Source: Legionella steigerwaltii
GTDB lineage: Bacteria > Pseudomonadota > Gammaproteobacteria > Legionellales > Legionellaceae
Assembly (NCBI RefSeq): GCF_001468065.1
Contig: NZ_LNYZ01000013.1
Location: 253,806 to 317,805 of the forward strand
Direction: 5' to 3'
Length of the DNA: 64,000 nucleotides
A model generated the notes under the pieces. The model did no database searches, was not told where the DNA came from, and saw nothing but the letters and a program-made list of their open reading frames with translations. The position numbers and the translations under genes are program-made. Shown one piece after another: positions 18,243 to 26,588 of the stretch. The stretch's first letter is position 1. Each line of letters opens with the position of its first letter.

Positions 18243-19982
18243 TTATATATGCTTACCGATTCGATACTCAGTGTAACATTTTTCTAAATTAGTCTTCAGG
18301 GCTTCATTCTCAATTCCTAATTTTTGCACCCAATTTAAAGTATGCCGTATATGAGCTGCCTTTGCACGGGTAACTGTAAAAGGTACCGCTAAAGCAGCCT
18401 TTTGGGAATCCAAGCTTTCTTCGAGCAATGCTTTCTTGCTCACTCCTACTACGTGTTTGCTTTTCTTTTCATCATCAGGCAAAAAATCTTTTTCTTTTAC
18501 GAGGCGACGCATCACGTCATAATAGGTATGTATTTGCTGATAAGTCAGTTCTATCTCTACTGTATTGTCCTTATTGTAACTATCCATAGTTGGATTGCGA
18601 GGTAAAGATGGATCATGCATTTCTGCAAGCCCTTCCTGTTCTACAAGCAATCGAATAGAAGAAGCTTCAGGATTTTTCTTAGCAAGGTACTCTGAATATA
18701 CAAAAACAGTAGCTAATAAGCTTCCAGCGATGATCAAAAAAGCTGCTACGGGCAAAATCCCAGCCAAGGAAAGACCAGCCCCTACTAATATTCCTAATGC
18801 GGATACTGAAATCATCCAGTTTTGTATAAAAAAATAAGCAAGTGGACGCGCTGCATAGGTAAATGGCAGAAAGAAAAAGCCATAAATCAAACTCCTACCA
18901 AGCAGGTAAAGCCAAAAATTACGTGCAATTCGTTTTTCATTATCCTGTTTCGCTTCAATGTAGGTAAATGTTGTATCAGCAAAACCGGCATAATTTAAAA
19001 AATGATCACAAAAACAATTAGGTCCTTGTTTATCGGGAGGAGGAGTTACTTGAATAATGTACCAATCATTCTTCCAGATCCCAAAAGCTGAAACAGGATC
19101 ATTTCCTTGCTTTTGCACAACCACTAATGGTTTATCAGTTAACTCATCCCAATGATCATATCTATTTTTAGGCCAGGCATTAAGCCCTGCAGGGTTTAGT
19201 GCGTCAACACGTGACACGATATAATTTCCTTTATCAATCGCAAGCAATAAACTTAAAGACCCACCCAAACTTACCCCACATACATGTATTTTATTTTTTT
19301 GTGCGCTTAACCATTCATGGATTCGATTTCTTCCCTTTCGATAAAGTGACTCTCCAACCGTTTCAAAGCCTTTAGAGTCAGTATTCACCTGCGGCAAGAA
19401 GCCTTGTCCGGCAGGATAAGTAGTACCCATAAAAATTAAGTGAGATTCTGCCTTTTCTTGCAAAATTGGTTCAAGCCCATAAGCAAAAACACGATCTTTG
19501 TCACGAATAAAAAAACGTCTCCATCCAGACCTTTCTGTTAATTCAATTGGTTTAATTTGATATTCAACCAATTCCAAATGGCCATCAATATATTGAGGGA
19601 TTTTAATGAATTCATAGGGTGTTAAATCGCCATAAGGAAGCAAAGTTAAACAATTACTCAGATAAAGCTGAACTTGTTCTTTTTGCTCTGGTGTTAATTC
19701 TTTATCTTTTAATTGCTCGAAAAGGTCTAAAAAACCTTGTTGAAAAGCAAAACGTAATTCACGTACCAAGTCATGATCACGTTTTACAAAAACAGCATAA
19801 GCGACGGCTGGGGTTAAAAACTCAGTCCACTGTTCCGTCCATCCCATCATTAAAAAACGCACTGCATTACGTGCAATAATCGGTGCTTGCTTCTCTTGCT
19901 TTACCCCGGCAATGGATTCAAATTTGCGTTGTGAGGAAAAATTAAGTTCTATTCCACCTTGAAAAGTAGATTTTACAGTCAT
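18243..19982 (-). CDS. Alpha/beta-hydrolase-like protein with membrane hairpin (candidate effector)
   Basis: This 579-residue protein has no signal peptide. Residues ~185-345 contain a serine-hydrolase core with nucleophile elbow GVSLGG near residue 243; an Asp and His for the triad are plausible downstream but not certain. Two or three hydrophobic segments lie at ~355-450 (LLGRSLIYGFFFLPFTYAA; ISVSALGILVGAGLSLAGIL; FLIIAGSLLATVFVYSEYL), followed by a charged, helical C-terminal tail of ~130 residues. An internal membrane hairpin with cytosolic ends and a polar C terminus is common in Legionella Dot/Icm effectors acting on host membranes. This role is inferred. A strong GGGGGAAG ribosome site precedes the ATG. 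An uncharacterised bacterial lipase is the alternative. Confidence 0.7.
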   Translation of the reverse strand: MTVKSTFQGGIELNFSSQRKFESIAGVKQEKQAPIIARNAVRFLMMGWTEQWTEFLTPAVAYAVFVKRDHDLVRELRFAFQQGFLDLFEQLKDKELTPEQKEQVQLYLSNCLTLLPYGDLTPYEFIKIPQYIDGHLELVEYQIKPIELTERSGWRRFFIRDKDRVFAYGLEPILQEKAESHLIFMGTTYPAGQGFLPQVNTDSKGFETVGESLYRKGRNRIHEWLSAQKNKIHVCGVSLGGSLSLLLAIDKGNYIVSRVDALNPAGLNAWPKNRYDHWDELTDKPLVVVQKQGNDPVSAFGIWKNDWYIIQVTPPPDKQGPNCFCDHFLNYAGFADTTFTYIEAKQDNEKRIARNFWLYLLGRSLIYGFFFLPFTYAARPLAYFFIQNWMISVSALGILVGAGLSLAGILPVAAFLIIAGSLLATVFVYSEYLAKKNPEASSIRLLVEQEGLAEMHDPSLPRNPTMDSYNKDNTVEIELTYQQIHTYYDVMRRLVKEKDFLPDDEKKSKHVVGVSKKALLEESLDSQKAALAVPFTVTRAKAAHIRHTLNWVQKLGIENEALKTNLEKCYTEYRIGKHI

Positions 19983-20118
19983 ACTTCCCCCAAAAAAAGA
20001 ATTACAGCGGTAATTATCTTATCCCAAAGCAAAAAAAATTGGAGAACGTTTGGACTTAAATGCGATAGGCGAAAAGAGACACCAAATACAAACGTTCTTA
20101 ATCAGGAACAAGCACTTA

Positions 20119-20721
20119 TTATAGTTTTTCTTGTTGCAGCGAAGTCACAACAGCAGGACGTTCTGCAACAACTTTCATGAAGTGTTCTAAATGTTTATAA
20201 GCTGAAAGATCCATTTTAAAGTAATAAGCCCATCTAAGTATGACAAATAAATAGGCATCCGCTAAAGTAAAGTCCTTACCCATTACGTAAGGTCCCTTCG
20301 CGAGATGCTCGTTAACATACTTCAATCGGGTGGTAATTACGGACATAAAAATGTTTTTTGTTTCTTCATTGAGATTAGGATAAAAAAACATACCTACTGT
20401 TTTATGTAATTCCGTAGCAACATAATTAAGCCACTCTAGAGTATGATATCTTTTTAAATCACCTACCGGAGCCAAAAGCTTTTGACCTGGCGTTTTGTCC
20501 GCTAAATATTGCAAAATAACCTGATTTTCAGTCAACACATCCCCATTATCTAGGTGAAGTGCTGGTACTGCCCCTTTGGGATTAATTGATAAATAATTCG
20601 CATCTGTTTTTGTTTTTTTTGCCTTTAAATCCACTTCCTCATCTTGAAAATCAAGACCTAACTCGTTAAGAACAATACGTACTGCTAAGGAACACGCTGA
20701 CTTGGTATAATAAAGTTTCAT
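20119..20721 (-). CDS. Glutathione S-transferase
   Basis: This 200-residue cytosolic enzyme has an N-terminal thioredoxin-like domain (1-80) starting MKLYYTKSACSLAVRIVL, with the cis-proline segment GAVPAL and the glutathione gamma-glutamyl-binding Glu-Asn in LTENQVILQYLAD. The C-terminal helical domain (90-200) has the GKDFTLADAYLF N-capping motif. Ser/Cys at residues 9-10 (SACS) matches beta-class bacterial GSTs such as GstA/GstB, which conjugate glutathione to electrophiles. An AAGGAG site lies before the ATG. The start is 100 bases from the stop of the next upstream minus-strand gene, which appears unrelated in function. Confidence 0.92.
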   Translation of the reverse strand: MKLYYTKSACSLAVRIVLNELGLDFQDEEVDLKAKKTKTDANYLSINPKGAVPALHLDNGDVLTENQVILQYLADKTPGQKLLAPVGDLKRYHTLEWLNYVATELHKTVGMFFYPNLNEETKNIFMSVITTRLKYVNEHLAKGPYVMGKDFTLADAYLFVILRWAYYFKMDLSAYKHLEHFMKVVAERPAVVTSLQQEKL

Positions 20722-20826
20722 ATCAACTCCTTTGATTCATAGTCAATTACTAGGGTTTAGACAGAAGAAACCTTAGAATTTTTTATAATAGGCTTTACCA
20801 GTTGAGCATACTAGAAATTGGCTGTT

Positions 20827-21936
20827 CTAGCCATGATGCAACTGGCGTGTTTTTTCAAGATCATCTTCTATTTCATCAATTAGCTTCATAGTAGACGATG
20901 TTCTTTTGACGAAAGAGTCCCAAAAGTATGTTTTTCTTAAAACTTCCAATGTGGCTTGATTATCACTTTTCCAAGTCTCAATATGTTGTAGTAATGAATC
21001 AAGAGATAATTTTTTCTTTGGCCCAACTAAGTCTAAATACAATTCCTTCAATTTTAAAAACTTTGCTTGAGTATCCTCAGAATCAGGCTCAAGACACAGC
21101 ATATTTTCCATTCGAATGTATAACTTATTGACTATCTTTTGCTGTGCATCAGCGATTTGAGCAAAAGCTGTTGGAGGCGCTGGAAGTACATAAAATGGGA
21201 TATCCTCGCTAGGTTTACCGTGTACCAAAAGCGTTCGATAGGGTAACTCCATAAAAAAACTGGAAGAAACCAAGGAGCCAACTGGTGCATGCTGAACTTC
21301 TTCAACTAACGCTATTGCTGAATGTCTGCATGTGTTTCTTACGCTCAGCTCACTAACACTCTTTTTTATTTTACTTACATCGCTAGGCAGTAAGACATTG
21401 TCTTCGCTATAGGTTAATGTAGCTTGATCAGGATCTAGTACAGCCGGTTCAGGACTGTCACCGAGTTGTTCCTCTTCTTCAGGTTCTTTTAGAATAACTG
21501 GTTTATAGCATCCAAACTTATTGTCAGGCGTTTGCAATGACTCCAATTTTTGCACAAAATCCAAATATTGATCATAAGTAATATCATAAGCTTGATAACT
21601 AATTGGATTTGCACCTAGTTTTTCCCTCCAGACCCCTTCATCGCCTAATCTCGATTTATTACTAAAAAAAAGTGCGTTACAGATGGACTGTATGTTGGTC
21701 ACATAGTTAGGATTTGTATTGTTACCCATCTTTCCTACACGACAAAGCAAGTTTTGTATTTTATTTTTCGCGGGGTCATACATCCCCAGCATAATAAAAG
21801 AATGTACGCCCTTCTTATTAATGGAAATAAAAAAATGGTCGGTTTTTTTATTAATTTTAAGCGACCTAGGTGGGGGTAGTAATGGAGGATTCTCATCATC
21901 ATTTGGTAATGAAGTTTCTACAGTATTACTAGGCAT
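20827..21936 (-). CDS. Unknown protein, possible permuted papain-like fold (candidate effector)
   Basis: No family is recognised with confidence. The 369-residue protein has no signal peptide or membrane segment. Residues ~30-260 hold a His-containing strand (H45 in GVHSFIMLG), a YDITYDQYLDF helix, and N-T-C-R-H at 201-205 starting a helix. His in a strand followed much later by NxC at a helix start is the order seen in circularly permuted NlpC/P60 and PPPDE-type thiol hydrolases; this is a hypothesis. An acidic stretch (EPEEEEQLGD, ~151) interrupts the domain, and the last 100 residues are predicted coiled helices. Lack of bacterial relatives, eukaryote-like spacing and the polar C terminus fit a Dot/Icm substrate. 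The ribosome site is weak. Confidence 0.6.
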   Translation of the reverse strand: MPSNTVETSLPNDDENPPLLPPPRSLKINKKTDHFFISINKKGVHSFIMLGMYDPAKNKIQNLLCRVGKMGNNTNPNYVTNIQSICNALFFSNKSRLGDEGVWREKLGANPISYQAYDITYDQYLDFVQKLESLQTPDNKFGCYKPVILKEPEEEEQLGDSPEPAVLDPDQATLTYSEDNVLLPSDVSKIKKSVSELSVRNTCRHSAIALVEEVQHAPVGSLVSSSFFMELPYRTLLVHGKPSEDIPFYVLPAPPTAFAQIADAQQKIVNKLYIRMENMLCLEPDSEDTQAKFLKLKELYLDLVGPKKKLSLDSLLQHIETWKSDNQATLEVLRKTYFWDSFVKRTSSTMKLIDEIEDDLEKTRQLHHG

Positions 21937-22036
21937 ACATGCTCACTTTTGAATCGAAAAGATCAAATTGTATCATATGCTTTGTATTGTTACTACACTG
22001 ACACGCTACAACAATTTATTACTATTTAATCTATTT

Positions 22037-22061
22037 GTAGCCTGCGTTACACCCAGGCTAC
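22037..22061. repeat. GTAGCC palindromic repeat, copy 3 (shortened)
   Basis: This 25-base remnant reads GTAGCCTG at one end and CACCCAGGCTAC at the other with the central arms lost. It lies directly beside the left end of the IS1111-type element, three bases from its inverted repeat. Confidence 0.7.
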
Positions 22062-22063
22062 GT

Positions 22064-23538
22064 ATATGGACTCATCCGTTTTTGCAAGTAATTAGCTAGT
22101 GAAAAGTTTAGTATTTGCATACGTATATCCGGCCATTCAATGAGGAACTTATTTATTCACTCGGGCCCTGATGATATTCGCACTCTATCTCCTTTATCGC
22201 TTGCACGGGCAATTATGCCCACCGTAGCCTACAGGTATTTACAGAGTTGATTTTACCATTTTCACATCAGCTGTTATTTGCAAAACTCAGGCTAGTCTTT
22301 CATCTCCACATTTGTTCTCCAGGTATATGATCCTAGCTTTTTGTAATTAGTGCTTTTGCTAATTACAAAAAAGGTAGGCGCAGCGCGAAGCGGTGCTGAT
22401 ATATCATCTAATAAGCTCCTGTTTAAGCGCAAAGCTTCATATGATCAACATACTTATCATCGTAGGCCATAATTGCCCACATATGCCGTGCATTTTTATT
22501 AGCTACTGCAACAGCTGCTTTGTTGTAACCTCGCTCTTTGTGAAGACGCTGTATCCAACAATTTAAATAATCAGTTTTTTTTCCTGAGTTTTTTACAACC
22601 GCCCGGCCACCATGTATTAGTAAACTGCGTATGTAGCGATCTCCACGCTTACTGATAGACATTAAACACTGTTTTCCCCCACTGGAATGCTCTTTAGGAA
22701 CTAATCCCAAGAAGGCAGCAAAGTGACGCCCGTTTTTAAAATTAGTTGGGCTACCCATCGTTGCATACACAATACTTGCTATTATCGGACCAACTCCTGA
22801 CAGCTTCATTAAGCGCTCACACACAGAGCTTTGCTTACAGAAATGTTCTATCTTTTGTGTGTATTTTTCTATCTCTTTATCTAAATCGAGTAACTTCTTA
22901 TGACAACTAAATATTATTTCTCGCATGCCACTCGTCAATTCATTTTCAGCATCCTCTAATATCAGAGGAATTTGTTTTCTAACTTGTGATAATCCTTGCA
23001 CTAAAAATAAGCCTGCCTCTCTCAAATATCCTCGTATACGATTTCCTAATGCCGTTCTTTCATGTATTAAGCTCTCTCGATAACGATGTAGCATCTGCAC
23101 TTCTTGTTGCTCTATCGTTTTAATTGGAACTGTAGGCATATTATCTTGTTGTGCTGCTATGACGATTGCTCGTGCATCATTCTTATCATTTTTATTACCC
23201 TGGACAAATGGCTTCACATGCTGGGGACTAATCTGGAATACCTCATGACCATAGGACATGAATTTTCGAGACCAGTAATTTGAACTACCACAAGCTTCCA
23301 TTACTATTTTGCAAGAGGCTAAATTTGCAATTAGCGTAGGCAATTCTGAGCGCTTTACTTTTTTTCCAAGGATCTTTTTTCCATGTTCATTTACTCCATG
23401 CAATTGAAATACATCTTTTGCCAAATCTATACCTAATAACGTAATATTCTTCATTGGACTCTCCTTCCGATAAGGTTTGGTAGACCTTAACAGTGTGGCT
23501 CATCTAGGTGCCGGGTAAAAGGGAGGATGAGTCCATAT
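22064..23538 (-). mobile_element. IS110-family insertion sequence, IS1111 subgroup
   Basis: The transposase gene (minus strand) is bracketed by 14-bp inverted repeats ATATGGACTCATCC (22064-22077) and GGATGAGTCCATAT (23525-23538). Sub-terminal inverted repeats distinguish the IS1111 subgroup. The long non-coding part (about 345 bases) is downstream of the transposase, which is where IS1111 elements carry their guide (seek/bridge) RNA; the upstream side has only 70 bases. A stem-loop with arms TTGTAATTAG/CTAATTACAA lies at ~22340-22370 in that part. The true ends may extend a few bases beyond the repeats. The element abuts a GTAGCC palindrome, and IS1111 elements often choose palindromic repeats as targets. 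Confidence 0.85.
22423..23454 (-). CDS. IS110-family transposase (DEDD recombinase)
   Basis: This intact 343-residue recombinase has an N-terminal RuvC-like DEDD domain: Asp in GIDLAKDVF (residue ~9), Glu in MEACGSS, and two Asp in NKNDKNDARA. The C-terminal transposase_20 domain has the helix-hairpin-helix LSGVGPIIA and the SGGKQ...SKRGDRYIR segment containing the second catalytic Ser. A strong AAGGAG ribosome site lies 8 bases before the ATG. There is no frameshift, so the element may still be active. Confidence 0.95.
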   Translation of the reverse strand: MKNITLLGIDLAKDVFQLHGVNEHGKKILGKKVKRSELPTLIANLASCKIVMEACGSSNYWSRKFMSYGHEVFQISPQHVKPFVQGNKNDKNDARAIVIAAQQDNMPTVPIKTIEQQEVQMLHRYRESLIHERTALGNRIRGYLREAGLFLVQGLSQVRKQIPLILEDAENELTSGMREIIFSCHKKLLDLDKEIEKYTQKIEHFCKQSSVCERLMKLSGVGPIIASIVYATMGSPTNFKNGRHFAAFLGLVPKEHSSGGKQCLMSISKRGDRYIRSLLIHGGRAVVKNSGKKTDYLNCWIQRLHKERGYNKAAVAVANKNARHMWAIMAYDDKYVDHMKLCA

Positions 23539-23604
23539 CATTGCTAAGTCGTGTCTTAAAAAATACTTTCACCTATAAATAGGAAAAGGCCATAAAAGAA
23601 AGGC

Positions 23605-24867
23605 TTAAGATACACACTGTAATTCGGGATAATTTTTTAAAATGACTTTATATAAATTTTGGTTGGCCTTCATGATCTCATCACCTAGTTTAGAATTTGG
23701 ATCACCTTCACCACCTTTGCCATTTAAGGCAACTACCGTAGTCACATTATTACAAGGTTGCCAAAAATACATCACTCGAAATCCTAAAGTGCTTCCCTTA
23801 TAAACCCAAAACCGCTGTTTGAGTACTTCATCGTAAAGATACCCTACTCCTAATCCAAATCCATGAGGATCTTCCGCAGTTACGTTAGGAATAGGTTGTC
23901 CTGTTTTCATAGAGACAACAGATTCTAATTCAGCTAGAATTCGCTCTCTATAAATCGGTTTCACTAGTGTGCCATGATAAAGCAGTTGCACCCAACGTAC
24001 TACATCCTCAGTATTCGCAACGATTGCTCCGGCAGCAGCAGCCCAAGATAAGTCATTAGTAAGTGTATCAATTAATTTATTCCTTTTTTCATCATAAAAA
24101 TACCCATGTACTCGGCGTTCCTCAATTGATTTTCCTACCGCTTGACCATCAGGTCCTGCAAGGTAAAACGAATCCTTTAGACCATTTTGTGAGTTTATAA
24201 TGCGTAATTTTAATTGGTTAGCAAAGGTATCATTGGTCACTTTTTCTATCACTAAAGCAGCCAGGATATAATTAGAATTCGAGTATTCAAAGAGATTCCC
24301 TTTTCTCTTCGTGAGTGGTTTTTCAGGGTGTGCAAACTTTAGCAGTTCTTCATCCGTCCACACCCTATCTAAATGAGCCTCCATTTTCTTGGAAAATTCC
24401 TCATCTTCAGAATAGTTAGGAATACTGCTGGTCATATTTAATAATTGCCTTAAAGTAACATTTTTCCAATTAGGATATTGGGGTAACCATTTCCCTAAAT
24501 GATCATCTAGAGACAGTTTATCTTCTGTCTGCAATTGCAACAGAATAAGTGCAGTAAATGATTTGGTAATACTGCCAATATCAAATAAATTGCTTGGTGT
24601 AATAGGCTGGGATAAAGGAGGAAACCCCATGGTGCCGTGCTCTACAGTGTGGGTTTCTTTTTTAGAACTCATTTGATTCTGGGGAATCAAAACTGATGCA
24701 GCAATCGCCGTAAATTTTTCTTTTTCGCTGTATTTCTTATAATAATCATCAATTTCTTTCTGCAATTGGTTTGTGAGGTTGGAAGTATCAGAATTACCCG
24801 CGTAAAGCATTGGTGACGTTAAAAAAGCCATAAAGGCCAATCCTAAAAACTGTGATTTTAATTTCAT
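23605..24867 (-). CDS. Exported serine hydrolase, class C beta-lactamase/PBP-like
   Basis: This 420-residue protein has a signal peptide (MKLKSQFLGLAFMAFLTSPM, cleavage near LYAGNS). The beta-lactamase fold has the nucleophile motif SITK (~99-102 in DIGSITKSF), the second motif Tyr-Ser-Asn (EYSNSNY), and a C-terminal KGSTLGFR in place of the usual KTG-type strand. This pattern covers class C beta-lactamases, D-aminopeptidases and esterases, so the substrate is open; the domain has no transpeptidase extension. I chose the ATG at 24867 rather than the frame's first start at 24912 because AAGGA lies 8 bases upstream and it begins the signal peptide. The gene lies just beyond the IS element. Confidence 0.85.
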   Translation of the reverse strand: MKLKSQFLGLAFMAFLTSPMLYAGNSDTSNLTNQLQKEIDDYYKKYSEKEKFTAIAASVLIPQNQMSSKKETHTVEHGTMGFPPLSQPITPSNLFDIGSITKSFTALILLQLQTEDKLSLDDHLGKWLPQYPNWKNVTLRQLLNMTSSIPNYSEDEEFSKKMEAHLDRVWTDEELLKFAHPEKPLTKRKGNLFEYSNSNYILAALVIEKVTNDTFANQLKLRIINSQNGLKDSFYLAGPDGQAVGKSIEERRVHGYFYDEKRNKLIDTLTNDLSWAAAAGAIVANTEDVVRWVQLLYHGTLVKPIYRERILAELESVVSMKTGQPIPNVTAEDPHGFGLGVGYLYDEVLKQRFWVYKGSTLGFRVMYFWQPCNNVTTVVALNGKGGEGDPNSKLGDEIMKANQNLYKVILKNYPELQCVS

Positions 24868-24943
24868 AGCCATCATCCTTGTTTCATTAAAACTATCACT
24901 CATGGTAATCAATACATGATATTCACGAGTCTAAGAATTTAGA

Positions 24944-24978
24944 ATCTGCAAGTCATCAGTTTGCATTAACTTGCAGAT
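24944..24978 (-). terminator. Hairpin downstream of gltX
   Basis: A 10-bp perfect stem (ATCTGCAAGT / ACTTGCAGAT) with a 15-base loop lies 24 bases past the gltX stop on its coding strand. There is no strong T tract, so termination is only probable. Confidence 0.45.
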
Positions 24979-25002
24979 AATGAAGTACAACCACTATGGA
25001 AA

Positions 25003-26418
25003 TTAACTATTGGCTTGAGCCCTAGTGTTTAATTGTTCCAAAGCGTTTTTAAGCCGCGTTAACACCCTTTCTCTACCTAACAGAGTCAAGGTCATGTCAA
25101 TAGATGGTGACATGCTTGAACCCGTTACAGCGACTCGTAATGGTTGTGCTATTTTTCCCATATTGATATCAAATTGGGCGCTGATGTCATTAATGCATTC
25201 TTGCAAATGGTCTTTGTCCCAAGACTCCACTGTTTGCAACCGTTCATAAAGCGCAGTCAACGGCTCCAAAATAACCGGGCGCAAATGTTTTTTCACTGCT
25301 CCTTCATCATATTCAATCGAATCAGTGAAAAAATATAAACTCATTTGGTACATTTCAAATAAGGTCTTACATCGTTCAGCCTGAATTGCAACTAAATCTG
25401 TTAATTTTGGCCCTTTAGTCAGATCAATGCCTGCGTGTTCAAAGTGCCAACGCAATGATTCGGCCACTTCTTCTACAGGATCATTCTTTTGATAATGTTG
25501 ATTTAACCAATACAACTTTTCATAATTAAAACTTGAAACGCCCCGGCTCACATTGTTTAAATCAAAACATTCGATCATTTCATTGACGCTAAAGATTTCT
25601 TGATCACCATGAGACCAGCCCAAACGCACTAAATAATTGAGTAATGCGTGAGGTAAAACACCTAGCTCTTTAAATTGCAACACGCCTACAGCACCATGTC
25701 TTTTAGATAAACGTTTACCGTCTTCACCTAAGATCATGGGTAAATGAGCAAATACTGGAATTGGAGCATTCAGTGCTTGAAAGAGGTTAATTTGTCTTGG
25801 TGTGTTATTAATATGATCATCACCACGAATTACATGGGTTATTTTCATATCTATATCATCGATAACCACAGCAAAATTATACGTTGGATGACCATCAGAG
25901 CGTACAAGAATCAAATCATCTAACTCACTATTTGCCACATGGATTTCTCCATATACTTCATCATGAAATGAGACAGTTCCTTGTTCAGGGTTTTTGAAAC
26001 GGATCACATAAGGCTTATCGGATAAAGGTAAGTTTTTATCTCTGCAGTGTCCATCATAACGAGGTTTTTCTTTCGCATCTAATTGTGCAGTGCGTAAGGC
26101 TTCCAGACGTTCTTTACTGCACTCACAACGATACGCTTTACCCTCATTCAAAAATTGTTGTGCTACTTGTTTGTAGCGCTCATAACGTTCCGTTTGATAA
26201 AAGGGACCTTCGTCATAATCCATACCCAACCAAGACATACCATCGAGAATAGCTTGTACCGATTCCTTTGTAGAACGTTCTTGATCAGTATCTTCTATGC
26301 GCAAAATAAACTTGCCTTGATGGCGCTTTGCATAAAGCCATGAAAATAAAGCAGTTCTTACTCCACCCACATGTAAAAAACCAGTTGGGCTTGGTGCAAA
26401 TCGGGTTCTAACTGTCAT
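25003..26418 (-). CDS. gltX: Glutamate--tRNA ligase
   Basis: This 471-residue class Ib aminoacyl-tRNA synthetase charges tRNA-Glu. The start MTVRTRFAPSPTGFLHVGGV contains the HIGH-type motif (HVGG), and the KMSKS-type loop is in LSKRHGAVGV. The remainder is the discontinuous Rossmann core and the helical anticodon-binding domain (from ~330). The length is normal. ATG 26418 is chosen over GTG 26430 because GGAAGAG lies just before it and the protein begins at the conserved MTVRTRFAPSPTG. It is divergent from letS with 170 bases between. Confidence 0.97.
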   Translation of the reverse strand: MTVRTRFAPSPTGFLHVGGVRTALFSWLYAKRHQGKFILRIEDTDQERSTKESVQAILDGMSWLGMDYDEGPFYQTERYERYKQVAQQFLNEGKAYRCECSKERLEALRTAQLDAKEKPRYDGHCRDKNLPLSDKPYVIRFKNPEQGTVSFHDEVYGEIHVANSELDDLILVRSDGHPTYNFAVVIDDIDMKITHVIRGDDHINNTPRQINLFQALNAPIPVFAHLPMILGEDGKRLSKRHGAVGVLQFKELGVLPHALLNYLVRLGWSHGDQEIFSVNEMIECFDLNNVSRGVSSFNYEKLYWLNQHYQKNDPVEEVAESLRWHFEHAGIDLTKGPKLTDLVAIQAERCKTLFEMYQMSLYFFTDSIEYDEGAVKKHLRPVILEPLTALYERLQTVESWDKDHLQECINDISAQFDINMGKIAQPLRVAVTGSSMSPSIDMTLTLLGRERVLTRLKNALEQLNTRAQANS

Positions 26419-26588
26419 AATCTCTTCCACATTGTAAGGAATAAAATAATCGGGCTATAATAACTGACTTTAAAGCCTTGGTGAAGGATATTATGAGCAG
26501 ATTTTAGTCTGCCTATTATCATTCATATTACAGTATGCTCTATGCAGGCTAAAATTAAAGTATTATCCGAACTATTTGGTGAGTCATT

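Noticed and set aside
22423..23454. IS transposase as a pseudogene
   Set aside because: The reading frame, DEDD residues and C-terminal domain are all intact.
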